From contig NZ_VTWT01000006.1 of NCBI RefSeq assembly GCF_008727925.1, positions 186,001 through 250,000 of the forward strand: a stretch of DNA of 64,000 nt, in the 5' to 3' direction. The DNA comes from Adhaeribacter soli (GTDB taxonomy: Bacteria; Bacteroidota; Bacteroidia; Cytophagales; Hymenobacteraceae). Position 1 is the first letter of the stretch; each line of letters opens with the position of its first letter. The translations under genes were made by a program, and so were the position numbers. Below, piece by piece: positions 1 to 9,050 of this stretch. Under the pieces are notes generated by a model. The model saw only the letters and a list, made by a program, of their open reading frames with translations. It made no database searches and had not been told where the DNA came from.

Positions 1-582
1 AAAAAACAGTAGCTTCAGCACGGTAAAAACCATTTCGGTGCCTTCAAATTGCTTGGTTACCGCAACGGTAGAAAGCAACACCATCAGGAGGATCACCACG
101 ATGTCTTCTACCACCAGCACGCCAAAAACGATCCGGGCATACATTTTGGTTTTTACCCCCAACTCATCGAAGGCTTTAATAATAATGGTTGTGGAAGAAC
201 TGGCCAGCATCCCGCCCAAAAACAAGCTGTCCATGGTAGACCAGCCCATAAAGTAACCCAGGAAATAGCCCGTTATGGTTATAAAAAGGATCTCTACAAA
301 GGCCGTTATGGAAGCCGAGCCTCCCACCCGCATCAGTTTTTTAAAGCTGAATTCCAGACCGAGACTGAACAGGAGGAAGATCACGCCGATCTCGGCCAGC
401 GTTTCCACGTTTTCGGTATCGATAACCGTTGGCGTAAGGGAAAGGTGCGGGCCAACCAGTAAACCTGCAATGATGTAGCCTAAAACCAGTGGTTGTTTTA
501 TTCGCCGGAACAGTAAAGTAGTAATAGCAGCAACAATAAGAATAAGCCCTAAGTCTTCAATCAGTTTCGGAAGGTGACCCAT
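1..582 (-). CDS. Kef-type (CPA2) cation:proton antiporter, N-terminal part
   Basis: The frame is open from an ATG at 582 to the window edge (194 codons), so the C-terminus is missing. The translation is very hydrophobic, with about six membrane segments. It carries CPA2/KefB signatures: GYIIAGLLVGP near residue 35, EIGVIFLLFSLGLEF near 65-80, a small-residue stretch GGMLASSSTT near 117-127, and VLVVEDIVVI near 150 with the acidic residue expected in the transport core. The family exchanges K+ or Na+ for protons across the inner membrane. Whether a regulatory TrkA domain follows cannot be seen. The family call is secure; the substrate is inferred only. Confidence 0.85.
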   Translation of the reverse strand, partial: MGHLPKLIEDLGLILIVAAITTLLFRRIKQPLVLGYIIAGLLVGPHLSLTPTVIDTENVETLAEIGVIFLLFSLGLEFSFKKLMRVGGSASITAFVEILFITITGYFLGYFMGWSTMDSLFLGGMLASSSTTIIIKAFDELGVKTKMYARIVFGVLVVEDIVVILLMVLLSTVAVTKQFEGTEMVFTVLKLLFF

Positions 583-821
583 GTATTTTTTTGTTTAGTT
601 TCTTTGAATAGCCCTTTAAATTAAAGGTAGCGGTAAGGATAATTTAAGGTATTGGTTACTGAACGACCATTTCTGCAATTTCGCGTTTTATTTTTGAAAT
701 AGGAACCCGGCAAGTTTTGTTGCCAGCCTTTTAGCCGGCAATCATCATATTTTCGGGGCTGAGGGCTGGCGTTTTGGTACGGTTACGGTTTTATGTATAT
801 TTTTTTTTGAAGAACCGGTAG

Positions 822-1445
822 TTAATGTCCGTCCCTGATCGGGTTTATTTTGCCCTTTTTCACCAGGAAAGGTTTTTGGGTAAACTCAAAGAGTTCTTCC
901 GGTTTATCGGAATAGGCTTCGGTAAGGGTGAATTTCCGGCCCCGGTAATGTTCTTCCAGGCGCTTTACTTTTTCTTCGCCTTTACAGGCCTTGCCAACAA
1001 CCTTGTAAGTGGAACCGTTATACTGGGCTTTGGTTCCGGCAAAGCCTGCTACCGGGAATAATTTAAAAAGCGGTTCTACGTAAACTTCCAGCGCGCCGGT
1101 TGCACAGAACAGCTCCTCGCTGTTGGCCTTAGCCTCTTCCAGGCGTTGTTTTATTTCGGAATTGAAATTATGCGGGTATTCCTTCTGCCAGAATTCTTCG
1201 GCGTATTGCTTAACTTTTTCCGGTGGCAGGTTGTCCAGGTAATTAAAGAAGTTCTCCTTGAATTCGGTTTGCCGGATCAGGTTTAGTTTCTCCAGGAAGG
1301 TAAACCAAAGCATTTCAAAAAAATAGCGGAGCCGTTTGGGACGTTTGGTGCAAATGAATTTATAAAATTCTTCCTTCGAGCTCTTGCGGTAAAAGGTCTT
1401 GTTCAGGTCGAACACCACAACTTTTACGGGTACAGGTCTTGTCAT
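822..1445 (-). CDS. HAD-superfamily (HAD-IB-like) protein with Asn in motif I
   Basis: 207 residues. Motif I is at residues 12-17 (FDLNKT), where HAD phosphatases have DxDxT; the second, acid/base Asp is Asn here. A motif II-like CATGALEVYVEP lies near residue 115, and SDKPEELF near 180 resembles the motif III/IV metal-binding region. The arrangement resembles the phosphoserine phosphatase-like HAD-IB group, so a small phosphorylated substrate in the cytosol is the family expectation. The D-to-N change could weaken hydrolysis or alter specificity. No operon partner: the antiporter lies about 240 bp downstream on the same strand and ctaA is divergent. Substrate unknown. Confidence 0.75.
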   Translation of the reverse strand: MTRPVPVKVVVFDLNKTFYRKSSKEEFYKFICTKRPKRLRYFFEMLWFTFLEKLNLIRQTEFKENFFNYLDNLPPEKVKQYAEEFWQKEYPHNFNSEIKQRLEEAKANSEELFCATGALEVYVEPLFKLFPVAGFAGTKAQYNGSTYKVVGKACKGEEKVKRLEEHYRGRKFTLTEAYSDKPEELFEFTQKPFLVKKGKINPIRDGH

Positions 1446-1664
1446 AGGCTTTGTCCGTTAATGTTTATTTCACGAATTACTTTCGGATTGGGTTTTCTAA
1501 GTTTTCGGGCTTACTTTTGAACTGTACAGGCCTTTCTATTAGGTAACAAGCTGCTGCTGTTTTAGGCAGTAAAAACCTGATATTTAAAGCCTGTCCGGAG
1601 CAATAAATGGTGAAGGCGGTTAGTTTTTTAGCTGTTCTGCTACCGTTTTTAATTTTAAGTTTCA

Positions 1665-2738
1665 GTGAAAAAAGAAAGATCTTTGCAACCGGTTGCCGTT
1701 TGGCTGCTGGTAGGGGTAGGCATGATCATCGTTCAGATCCTGCTCGGCGGTATTACCCGCCTTACCGGTTCCGGCCTCTCCATTACCGAGTGGAAACCCA
1801 TTTTAGGCGCCATTCCCCCTTTAACCGAACAGGACTGGCAGGCCGCCTTCGGAAAATACCAGCAGATTGCCCAGTATAAGCACCTGAATTCGCATTTCTC
1901 GCTTTCCGATTTTAAGTTTATTTATTTCTGGGAATGGTTTCACCGGGTTTGGGGGCGTTTGCTGGGAGTGGTTTTCTTTATTCCCTTTGTAGTTTTCTGG
2001 GTGCAGGGCCGCTTTAAGAAAAGCATGATCTGGCCGCTGGTAATTTTGTTTTTCCTGGGCGGCATTCAGGGCCTCATCGGCTGGATCATGGTGAAAAGCG
2101 GGCTTAACGACGAAGATCTGTACGTAAGCCATTTCCGCCTGGCGATCCATTTTATGGCCGCCATGCTGCTGCTGGTTTATACGTTCTGGTTTGCCCTGAA
2201 ACTGCTGGTTCCCGCGCGAAGCTTTGTTTCGAACAACATGCTCCGGAAATTTACCGTCTGGCTAATTGTTTTGCTTTCGGTGCAGCTGGTTTACGGCGCT
2301 TTTATGGCCGGCCTGAAAGCGGGCGCCTTTGCCCCAACCTGGCCCGATATTAACGGCGCCATGATCCCGGAGAATATGAGCTCGTTCCGGGGAAGGGAGT
2401 TTTCCTTCCTGGCAGCCATAACCAACCACCCGATCGCCATTCATTTTGTGCATCGCGGACTGGCTTACCTGCTGGTTGCTCTGGTAATATTCTGGACAGT
2501 GAAAGTTGCTAAAGAAAAGGGAAGTACGCTGCTTAACCGGATAAAGTGGATGCCGCTGGTGCTGGTTTTGGTGCAGGTGTATCTGGGCATCATGTCGGCG
2601 CTTACCAGTATTAAAGCCGTGCGGCAGGGATGGGGAGTATTTGAATGGAATGCCCAGCTTCACCAGTTAGTAGCCATGTTCCTGTTGCTTTCCCTTACGT
2701 TCGCTCTTTATTTGCTGAAACCGAAACGAGGGTTTTAA
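1665..2738 (+). CDS. ctaA: Heme A synthase, COX15/CtaA family
   Basis: 357 residues, about eight membrane segments. The four histidines expected for heme ligation in the two CtaA halves are visible: EWFHRVWGR near residue 88, SHFRLAIHFMAA near 155, IHFVHRGLAYL near 263 and NAQLHQLVAMF near 333. The N-terminal GGITRLTGSGLSITEW is a strong COX15/CtaA signature. The enzyme oxidises heme O to heme A in the cytoplasmic membrane for aa3-type cytochrome oxidase. The start chosen is GTG at 1665, which gives a positively charged N-terminus just before the first membrane segment; no Shine-Dalgarno is apparent. A strong hairpin terminator follows. No ctaB is adjacent. Confidence 0.93.
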   Translation: MKKERSLQPVAVWLLVGVGMIIVQILLGGITRLTGSGLSITEWKPILGAIPPLTEQDWQAAFGKYQQIAQYKHLNSHFSLSDFKFIYFWEWFHRVWGRLLGVVFFIPFVVFWVQGRFKKSMIWPLVILFFLGGIQGLIGWIMVKSGLNDEDLYVSHFRLAIHFMAAMLLLVYTFWFALKLLVPARSFVSNNMLRKFTVWLIVLLSVQLVYGAFMAGLKAGAFAPTWPDINGAMIPENMSSFRGREFSFLAAITNHPIAIHFVHRGLAYLLVALVIFWTVKVAKEKGSTLLNRIKWMPLVLVLVQVYLGIMSALTSIKAVRQGWGVFEWNAQLHQLVAMFLLLSLTFALYLLKPKRGF

Positions 2739-2790
2739 ACCGGTTCAACCAGAACACTGAATTCAGATCCGGATAAAAGCTTTTAGTAAT

Positions 2791-2838
2791 CTTCCGGCCA
2801 AACAAGGAAATTCCCTTGAATGGCCGGAAGATTTTTTT
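2791..2838 (+). terminator. Rho-independent terminator of ctaA
   Basis: Perfect 10-bp stem CTTCCGGCCA / TGGCCGGAAG with an inner AAGGAA/TTCCCTT pairing, followed by a T-run, about 55 bp after the ctaA stop. Confidence 0.85.
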
Positions 2839-2938
2839 ATTGATTCTTCTGTTTTTTGGGAAAATGGATTTTGAAATCCTTTTCACCGGTTAGGCTGCCA
2901 TTTTCTGGATGGATTATACATTAATGGCAAAACGAAAT

Positions 2939-3256
2939 TTACTTCGTGAAGAACTTCAGCCCGATAATGCCGGTCAGGATGAGGCCGATGAAGAAGAGGC
3001 GGGCAAAATCTTTGGGCTCGTTGAACAGGAGCATACCGAGAATTACCGTTCCTACAGCGCCAATTCCGGTCCAGACAGCGTAGGCTGTGCCGATGGGCAA
3101 ATTTCGAACGGCGTAGGCCAGCATCCCCATGGAAATTACCAGGCAAATCAGCGTAAATACCGATGGCCAGAGTTTGGTTAATCCGGCTGAATATTTCAGG
3201 CCAACGGCCCAGGCAATTTCAAACAAGCCGGCAATAATTAAGATAAACCACGACAT
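2939..3256 (-). CDS. SMR-family small multidrug/guanidinium exporter (SugE/Gdx-like)
   Basis: 105 residues, four predicted membrane helices, the standard length for small multidrug resistance proteins. The essential Glu in helix 1 is present ([15 protein letters not shown], Glu about residue 13). The WAVGLKYS context matches the SugE/Gdx branch, which exports guanidinium and some quaternary cations as an antiparallel dimer, rather than the EmrE drug-pump branch. That assignment rests on motif similarity. It reads as a single gene; no SMR partner gene and no recognisable guanidine riboswitch precede it. It lies downstream of pgm on the same strand but is separated by a terminator. Confidence 0.88.
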   Translation of the reverse strand: MSWFILIIAGLFEIAWAVGLKYSAGLTKLWPSVFTLICLVISMGMLAYAVRNLPIGTAYAVWTGIGAVGTVILGMLLFNEPKDFARLFFIGLILTGIIGLKFFTK

Positions 3257-3300
3257 ACTTTTTGGGTGCTAAAGGGTACTGTTTTAGAAGGTTAAAAAGA

Positions 3301-3331
3301 AAGCCGCCGGTTTTTTAACTACCGGCGGCTT
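3301..3331 (-). terminator. Terminator of pgm
   Basis: Stem GCCGCCGGT / ACCGGCGGC (9 bp) with a T-rich tail on the minus strand, 25 bp beyond the phosphoglucomutase stop and upstream of the SMR gene. It separates the two transcription units. Confidence 0.85.
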
Positions 3332-3355
3332 TTTAAAGCATTGCAAAAATAGATT

Positions 3356-5101
3356 TTATTTAAGCTTCATTTCGGAAATAATGGCGTTTATTTTTTCGGT
3401 AAGCTGCCGGTCCACTTTCTCGAAATCTTCCACCGAACCCAGCTTTTCATTTACACTGAAATAGAATTTTATCTTCGGTTCAGTGCCGGAAGGCCGCGCA
3501 GATATTTTGGTGCCGTCGGCTAAAAGGTATTGCAGCACGTTCGAGCTTTCGGTGGTAGTAATGGATTCGGCGCCGGTTTCCAGGTTGCGGATCTTTCCGG
3601 TTTTAAAATCGCGGATCTCCACTACTTTCGAGCCGATAATTTCCGAAGGCGGATTGGCGCGCAGGTCGCTCATCATCTGGTTTATTTCTTCGGCGCCGCG
3701 CATGCCTTTTTTAGTCAGGGAGATCAGTTCCTCTTTGTAGAAACCGTATTCCATGTACATTTCCAGCATCAGCTCGAACAGAGTTTTCCCTTGGTCTTTG
3801 GCTACCGCGGCCATTTCGGCAATTATGGCACAGGAGGCCACGCCGTCTTTGTCACGAACAAAATCGCCAATCATGTAACCGTAGCTTTCTTCGCCGCCGG
3901 CAATGTAGGTGGCGCCGCTGCCGCTTTCTTCCTGTTCCCGGATAATGGCCGCTATGTACTTGAAACCGGTAAGGGTTTCGTAGCATTTTACACCCATTTT
4001 CTCGGCAATTTTATTGATCAGGTCGGTGGTTACGATGGTGTTTACCACGTACTCGTTGCCCGTAATTTTGCCGGCTTTTTTCCAGGCGTTCAGCAGGTAA
4101 TAAATTATTAAACTGCCGGTCTGGTTGCCGTTTACCAATACAAATTCGCCCTTCTGGTTTTTAACGGCAATGCCCACGCGGTCCGCATCCGGATCGGTAG
4201 CCAGTACCAGATCGGCGTCTATTTCTTTCGCTTTTTCCAGGGCCAGGGTCATGGCTTCCTTTTCTTCCGGGTTCGGGTAAACCACGGTCGGGAAATTGCC
4301 GTCCGGCGTAGCTTGCTTTTCTACCAAGGTAACGTTGGTAAAGCCGAAACGCTGCAACACGCGGGGCACTAAAGTAATGCCAGTGCCGTGCAGGGGCGTG
4401 TACACAATTTTCAGGTTATGCTGCCGGTGAATGGCTTCTTTGGAAACCGAAAGCGTGGCTACTTTATGAATATACGCTTCGTCAATTTCTTCGCCGATCA
4501 GTTTTACTTTCTCCGGATTGCCGTTGAATTTTACTTCCTCAATGCTGGAGATGGCGTTTACTTCGGCAATAATGTTGGTATCGTGCGGAGCCGTTACCTG
4601 GGCGCCGTCGGTCCAGTAGGCTTTGTAGCCGTTGTATTCTTTCGGGTTATGCGAAGCCGTTAACACCACGCCGCTCTGGCAACCCAGTTCCCGGATGGTG
4701 AACGATAATTCCGGAGTAGGACGGAGGGCTTCGAAAAAGTAAACCGTAATACCATTGGCTGAAAAAACATCCGCCACGATCTGCGCAAATTTGTCGGAAT
4801 TGTTGCGGCTGTCGTGGGCTACGGCCACCTTAATTTCCTGGCCCGGAAAAGACTTCAGCAAATAATTCGATAAACCTTGCGTGGCCATGCCCAGCGTGTA
4901 GCGGTTCATGCGGTTGCTGCCCGTGCCCATAATGCCGCGCAAACCGCCGGTGCCAAATTCCAGGTCTTTGTAAAAAGCATCGTTCAGGGCTTCCGAATCG
5001 CCGCCTTCCAGCAGCCGCCGGATCTCGGCTTTGGTTTCCTCGTCGTAGTTGCCGTTCAGCCAGGTATCGATTTTGCTTTGGATCGTGGTTTCTATCGTCA
5101 T
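3356..5101 (-). CDS. Phosphoglucomutase/phosphomannomutase, alpha-D-phosphohexomutase family
   Basis: 581 residues, normal for the long PgcA-like group. All four phosphohexomutase signatures are present: the phosphoserine loop TASHNPKEYNGYK near residue 148, the Mg-binding DPDADRVGI near 305, sugar-binding GGEESYGYM near 405, and the phosphate-binding RPSGTEPKIKFY near 543. The enzyme interconverts hexose-1-P and hexose-6-P in the cytosol, feeding glycogen or envelope sugars. Glucose versus mannose preference cannot be settled by eye. A single gene with its own terminator. Confidence 0.93.
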   Translation of the reverse strand: MTIETTIQSKIDTWLNGNYDEETKAEIRRLLEGGDSEALNDAFYKDLEFGTGGLRGIMGTGSNRMNRYTLGMATQGLSNYLLKSFPGQEIKVAVAHDSRNNSDKFAQIVADVFSANGITVYFFEALRPTPELSFTIRELGCQSGVVLTASHNPKEYNGYKAYWTDGAQVTAPHDTNIIAEVNAISSIEEVKFNGNPEKVKLIGEEIDEAYIHKVATLSVSKEAIHRQHNLKIVYTPLHGTGITLVPRVLQRFGFTNVTLVEKQATPDGNFPTVVYPNPEEKEAMTLALEKAKEIDADLVLATDPDADRVGIAVKNQKGEFVLVNGNQTGSLIIYYLLNAWKKAGKITGNEYVVNTIVTTDLINKIAEKMGVKCYETLTGFKYIAAIIREQEESGSGATYIAGGEESYGYMIGDFVRDKDGVASCAIIAEMAAVAKDQGKTLFELMLEMYMEYGFYKEELISLTKKGMRGAEEINQMMSDLRANPPSEIIGSKVVEIRDFKTGKIRNLETGAESITTTESSNVLQYLLADGTKISARPSGTEPKIKFYFSVNEKLGSVEDFEKVDRQLTEKINAIISEMKLK

Positions 5102-5185
5102 CGTTTTAGGTCAGTAAGGTTCCCTTCATTCGCGTAACGGCGAAAAAAGTTATAAAAAGAGGGGCTAAAATAGGAAAAATTTAGA

Positions 5186-5737
5186 CTATTTTGGCTGATC
5201 CAGCAAATTCATGAACAAGTTAACCACTTTCTGAAACTCCCAGCCTTTTTCCGTTTTTTTGAAAAGCATGCTGTAGCCCTTTGATTCGCGGTAAGTAAAC
5301 CCTTTTTTCTTGCTTTTCTTTCCCAAGCGCCACTGGGCCAGCATATGCACGACGGCGTATTCCTGGTCCGGTTCGTTGATCTGGGCCAGGCGCAGGTACA
5401 GGATGTCCTGGTTCTTCTTTTTGTTCTTCAGATCCTTCTCCGAAATCAGTTCGAATTTTACGTTTTCAAATTCCGGCACTACCTCCTTTGGCATGTAATA
5501 GGCCGGTGCGTCCATGTTGTCCAGGAAGATCATTTTATCGAGCAGGTAGATCTTCTTCTTATCTTTCAGCTCGTTATAGTCGGGCAGGTTTTTTTCGGTG
5601 GAAACGGCTGCGCGTAGGGCTTCGCGCAGCAAGGCTTTCTGGTTTTCGGAAAACCCGGTTTGCTGGGCCGTTGCCTTAAATGTGAAAGACAAAAACAGGA
5701 GGAAAAACAGTACCCGGAATGATTTAAAAAGTCTCAT
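5186..5737 (-). CDS. Conserved secreted protein of unknown function
   Basis: The start at 5737 is preferred over the upstream ATG at 5782 because it places a clean Sec signal peptide at the N-terminus (MRLFKSFRVLFFLLFLSF, cleavage near FKATA-QQ). The mature protein is about 165 residues, Lys/Glu/Leu-rich, with no Cys and no recognised motif. It contains YLLDKMIFLDN and a C-terminal FQKVVNLFMNLLDQP. Probably periplasmic or cell-surface. It has no operon partner with an obvious functional link (pgm downstream, hppD upstream, same strand). I do not recognise the family. Confidence 0.7.
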   Translation of the reverse strand: MRLFKSFRVLFFLLFLSFTFKATAQQTGFSENQKALLREALRAAVSTEKNLPDYNELKDKKKIYLLDKMIFLDNMDAPAYYMPKEVVPEFENVKFELISEKDLKNKKKNQDILYLRLAQINEPDQEYAVVHMLAQWRLGKKSKKKGFTYRESKGYSMLFKKTEKGWEFQKVVNLFMNLLDQPK

Positions 5738-5819
5738 AAGTAATAAAGTATTTAAATGCGAAACACATCTGCTGAAAGCCAACAGATGTGTTTCTGAAAA
5801 ACAGGTCGGAAAAAAGATC

Positions 5820-6950
5820 CTAGAGGTTGCCTCTTAAAGCCTGCTCGCGCTCAATAGATTCGAACAAGGCTTTGAAGTTACCTTTACCGAACGCCTTGGC
5901 GCCCTTGCGCTGAATGATCTCGTAGAATACGGTTGGGCGGTCTTCTACCGGTTTGGTGAAGATCTGCAGCAGGTAGCCTTCGTCGTCGCGGTCAACCAGG
6001 ATGTTCAGCTTGCGCAGGTCTTCCAGGTCTTCATCGATATTGCCTACGCGGGCGATCAGGTCGTCGTAATAAGAATCCGGCACTACCAGGAATTCCACGC
6101 CCCGGCGACGCAGTTCAGATACGGTGTGCAGGATGTCGTAAGTGGCTACGGCAATGTGCTGTACGCCAGGACCATGGTAGAAATCGAGGTATTCTTCGAT
6201 CTGGGATTTTTTCTTGCCTTCTGCCGGCTCGTTGATCGGGAATTTTACGTAACCGTTGCCGTTGGAAACCACTTTGCTCATTAAAGCGGAGTATTCGGTA
6301 GAGATATCTTCATCGTCGAAGGTAATAAGCAGTTTAAAGCCCAGAACATCTTCGTAGAATTTCACCCACTGGTTCATTTCGCCCCAGCCTACGTTTCCTA
6401 CGCAATGGTCCACGTATTTCAGGCCCACCGGCGTAACCGGGAAGGCGCTTTTCTTCGCCACAAAACCCGGCATAAAGGCGCCTTTGTAGTTTTTGCGCTC
6501 TACAAACGTATGGATGGTTTCCCCGTAGGTATAGATGGAAGCAACTTTCACTTCGCCGAATTCATCGGTTAAAGTTTGTGGCTCGGCGGCTGGTTTCGCC
6601 CCGCGTTTTACTGTCTCCTGGAAAGATTTTTCCGCATCGTCAACCCATAAGGCCATTACTTTTACGCCGTCGCCGTGCTTGGCTACGTGCTGGGTAATTT
6701 CGGAATTAGGGTCTAACGAAGTGGTAAGGATCAGGCGGATCTTCTCCTGCTGCAATACGTAAGAAGCGCGGTCGCGCACGCCGGTTTCCGGGCCGGCATA
6801 AGCTACCAGCTCGAAACCAAACGCAGCCTGGTAGAAGTAAGCGCTCTGCTTGGCGTTGCCTACATAAAACTCAATATAATCGGTACCGTTTAGGGGTAAA
6901 AAATCGACGGCCTGCTCGTTGGCAGTTGCCTGGGCTGTTTCCTGTGTCAT
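5820..6950 (-). CDS. hppD: 4-hydroxyphenylpyruvate dioxygenase
   Basis: 376 residues, the usual HPPD length, with two VOC-type halves. The Fe(II) ligands are visible: His in KYVDHCVGNVGWGEM (about 182), His in GPGVQHIAVATYD (about 265) and Glu in RPTVFYEIIQRKG (about 345). The C-terminal FGKGNFKALFESIEREQ is the conserved HPPD tail. The enzyme converts 4-hydroxyphenylpyruvate to homogentisate in tyrosine degradation. No other tyrosine-catabolic gene (hmgA, fah) lies nearby. Followed by a short gap to the secreted-protein gene; transcription appears independent. Confidence 0.95.
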   Translation of the reverse strand: MTQETAQATANEQAVDFLPLNGTDYIEFYVGNAKQSAYFYQAAFGFELVAYAGPETGVRDRASYVLQQEKIRLILTTSLDPNSEITQHVAKHGDGVKVMALWVDDAEKSFQETVKRGAKPAAEPQTLTDEFGEVKVASIYTYGETIHTFVERKNYKGAFMPGFVAKKSAFPVTPVGLKYVDHCVGNVGWGEMNQWVKFYEDVLGFKLLITFDDEDISTEYSALMSKVVSNGNGYVKFPINEPAEGKKKSQIEEYLDFYHGPGVQHIAVATYDILHTVSELRRRGVEFLVVPDSYYDDLIARVGNIDEDLEDLRKLNILVDRDDEGYLLQIFTKPVEDRPTVFYEIIQRKGAKAFGKGNFKALFESIEREQALRGNL

Positions 6951-7104
6951 AATCTTCAGTTTAATTGAATGGATTAAGTGCCGTAAAAATAAGGATTTGC
7001 AAGGTTAAACTAAAATTTAAACGATTGTTTAATTTTAAATAATTGCCGGATTATTTGCAATTCGATTGCATTGTTTTAAAATTTGTAAAAAAACCTCCTG
7101 AACT

Positions 7105-7503
7105 ATGAATACTGAAAACTTAAATAAAACCCTGGTAGCCCTCATCGAAAAGAAGCGTGAACTGAACCAATTGCCTTATAACGACGACCGCTACGACGAT
7201 ATAGAAGAAGAACTCCACGACCTGGAAGACGATTTTAACGAAGAATTCGGCCCTTATTTAGAGGATGTGCTGGAAGACGTACACGCCAAGCTTTGCCCGG
7301 ATACCGACGTGCTTTTACCAACGGCTTACCTGCCCAATACCCTGGAAGGCGAAAGCGGCACCGATCACAAAGAAGGCGTTTGGGTAGATTCCGATGAGTT
7401 TCCCGGCAAAGAAGCGCGCCTGGTTTTAGTGCCTAACCCGACCCGCCTGATTCTTTCGGTTGGTAAGAATATCCGCAAAGAAGTCTGGACCGCCAGTGAA
7501 TAA
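7105..7503 (+). CDS. Acidic conserved hypothetical protein
   Basis: 132 residues, strongly acidic in the N-terminal half (clusters DDRYDDIEEELHDLEDDF). A predicted alpha-helical start is followed by a more beta-like C-terminal half (ARLVLVPNPTRLILSVGK). No signal peptide or membrane segment, so cytosolic. It stands alone between divergent hppD and nhaA and has its own terminator. The layout (coiled acidic N-terminus, compact C-terminus) looks like a Bacteroidota-specific conserved protein; function not recognised. Confidence 0.75.
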   Translation: MNTENLNKTLVALIEKKRELNQLPYNDDRYDDIEEELHDLEDDFNEEFGPYLEDVLEDVHAKLCPDTDVLLPTAYLPNTLEGESGTDHKEGVWVDSDEFPGKEARLVLVPNPTRLILSVGKNIRKEVWTASE

Positions 7504-7541
7504 AAGAGCAGCCACATTTTATTTTTGTTGCAGAAATGCAG

Positions 7542-7579
7542 AAACGCTATGCTTTTTAGCTTAAAAGCATAGCGTTTTT
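7542..7579 (+). terminator. Rho-independent terminator after the acidic protein gene
   Basis: Stem AAACGCTATGCTTTT / AAAAGCATAGCGTTT with a 6-nt loop and a TTTTTA tail. It sits 40 bp after the stop codon. Confidence 0.85.
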
Positions 7580-7673
7580 ATTTTCGGCCGTTACTAAAGC
7601 CTTCATACGTTTCTATCAGTTTCGGCCGTTAAACCATAAGTATTACCTTATCTACAACCCTTAATCTCATTAG

Positions 7674-8864
7674 ATGGCTAAAATCACTACGCTTATTAAT
7701 CTCCAGGTTTTTAAAGAATTCCTTAAGTCGGGCTCGGTTGGCGGCTTTATTCTTATTGGCTGTTTAATTGTTTCGCTCATAATTGCCAATTCTCCTATAG
7801 GCCCCGCTTTTGCCAATATATTAGCCCTGGAACTGGGCTATGAAACCGACGGCCTGCATTTAAAATACCCATTGCTACTCTGGATAAACGATGGCCTGAT
7901 GGCGATCTTCTTTTTGCTGGTGGGCCTGGAAATTAAACGCGAACTAGTGGAAGGAGAGCTGTCTTCCTTCAGGAAAGCCGCTTTGCCCGTATTTGCGGCC
8001 ATCGGCGGCATGTTCGTTCCGGCCGGAATTTATGCGCTACTAAACCAGGGCGGCGAAGCGGCCAGCGGCTGGGGCATTCCCATGGCTACTGATATTGCCT
8101 TTGCCATTGCCATTCTTTCCATCTTAGGCAACCGCGTTCCGCTTTCATTAAAAGTGTTTTTAACGGCCCTGGCCATTGTAGACGATTTAGGCGCTATTCT
8201 GGTAATTGCCATTTTTTATTCTACCGAACTGCATTTTACCTACCTTTTATATGCGCTTGGCATTTTTGTAATGCTGATCGGCTTTAACCTGCTGGGCGTA
8301 AAGAAGCTTATTTTTTACCTCGTTCCGGGCGTTTTTATCTGGTATTTCATTCACCATTCCGGCATCCATGCCACCATTGCGGGCGTGCTTACGGCCTTAA
8401 CCCTGCCCACCACTAAAGGCCCTGAAGAATCGCCCCTCGAGAAACTTGAACATGCTTTAACGAAACCGGTAAACTTTATCATTATGCCAATCTTTGCCCT
8501 GGCCAATACCAATATCGCTTTTGAGGCCGGAATGGTTGACAGCTTGGGGAGCCGCATGGGATTGGGTATTATTTTAGGCTTATTTGTGGGCAAACCGTTT
8601 GGCATTCTGCTGGCTTCTTATCTTTCTGTAAAGCTCCGCATTAGTGAATTACCGGAAGACGTACGATGGAAACAAGTTATTGGACTAGGGTTAGTGGCCG
8701 GGGTAGGTTTTACCATGTCTATTTTCATCGCTCTGCTTTCTTTCATCGATCCTGCCTTGCAGACCGGAGCGAAGTTCTCGATCCTGATTGCTTCTTTGCT
8801 TTCCGGGATCGGGGGGTATTTTTTCCTGAATATGCTAAGCCAGAAGAAACCGAAACCCGTTTAA
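7674..8864 (+). CDS. nhaA: Na+/H+ antiporter NhaA
   Basis: 396 residues, about twelve membrane segments. Key NhaA elements are visible: MATDIAFAIAILSILG (equivalent of E. coli Asp133) near residue 140, and the transport-site pair LAIVDDLGAILVIAIFY (Asp163/Asp164 equivalents) near 170. Also FFLLVGLEIKRELVEGEL and the C-terminal VAGVGFTMSIFIALLSF. It expels Na+ in exchange for two protons at alkaline pH or high salt, in the inner membrane. Single-gene unit with a terminator at 8886-8925. Confidence 0.96.
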   Translation: MAKITTLINLQVFKEFLKSGSVGGFILIGCLIVSLIIANSPIGPAFANILALELGYETDGLHLKYPLLLWINDGLMAIFFLLVGLEIKRELVEGELSSFRKAALPVFAAIGGMFVPAGIYALLNQGGEAASGWGIPMATDIAFAIAILSILGNRVPLSLKVFLTALAIVDDLGAILVIAIFYSTELHFTYLLYALGIFVMLIGFNLLGVKKLIFYLVPGVFIWYFIHHSGIHATIAGVLTALTLPTTKGPEESPLEKLEHALTKPVNFIIMPIFALANTNIAFEAGMVDSLGSRMGLGIILGLFVGKPFGILLASYLSVKLRISELPEDVRWKQVIGLGLVAGVGFTMSIFIALLSFIDPALQTGAKFSILIASLLSGIGGYFFLNMLSQKKPKPV

Positions 8865-8885
8865 TTATGGTTTCGCAAACAAAAT

Positions 8886-8925
8886 AAAATGCCGGGTTTT
8901 TCGAGAGAATGGCCCGGCATTTTTC
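8886..8925 (+). terminator. Terminator of nhaA
   Basis: Stem AAAATGCCGGG / CCCGGCATTTT, 16-nt loop, T-rich 3' side, 20 bp past the nhaA stop. Confidence 0.85.
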
Positions 8926-8957
8926 ATTTGTAAACCCCAAGCCCGGAAAACTTTGAA

Positions 8958-8965
8958 TATCTTTG
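8958..8965 (+). promoter_or_regulatory. Bacteroidota -7 promoter box (TATCTTTG)
   Basis: Matches TAnnTTTG and sits directly after the nhaA terminator and upstream of the pseudouridine synthase gene. No well-spaced -33 TTTG element was found, so confidence is moderate. Confidence 0.4.
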
Positions 8966-9050
8966 CACCGGAAACGCTATGCTTTTCGATAAAAAAGGCA
9001 GCATTTTATGTTGGGTAAGCCTGCTGTTTTTCGGGCAGGAGATTATTAGT

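Noticed and set aside
38-478. Plus-strand open frames at the left edge
   Set aside because: They are antisense to the Kef-type antiporter frame, which is open from 582 to the edge with transporter motifs.
3257-3355. Guanidine riboswitch upstream of the SMR exporter
   Set aside because: Only the pgm terminator hairpin is visible; no guanidine-I/II/III core was recognised.
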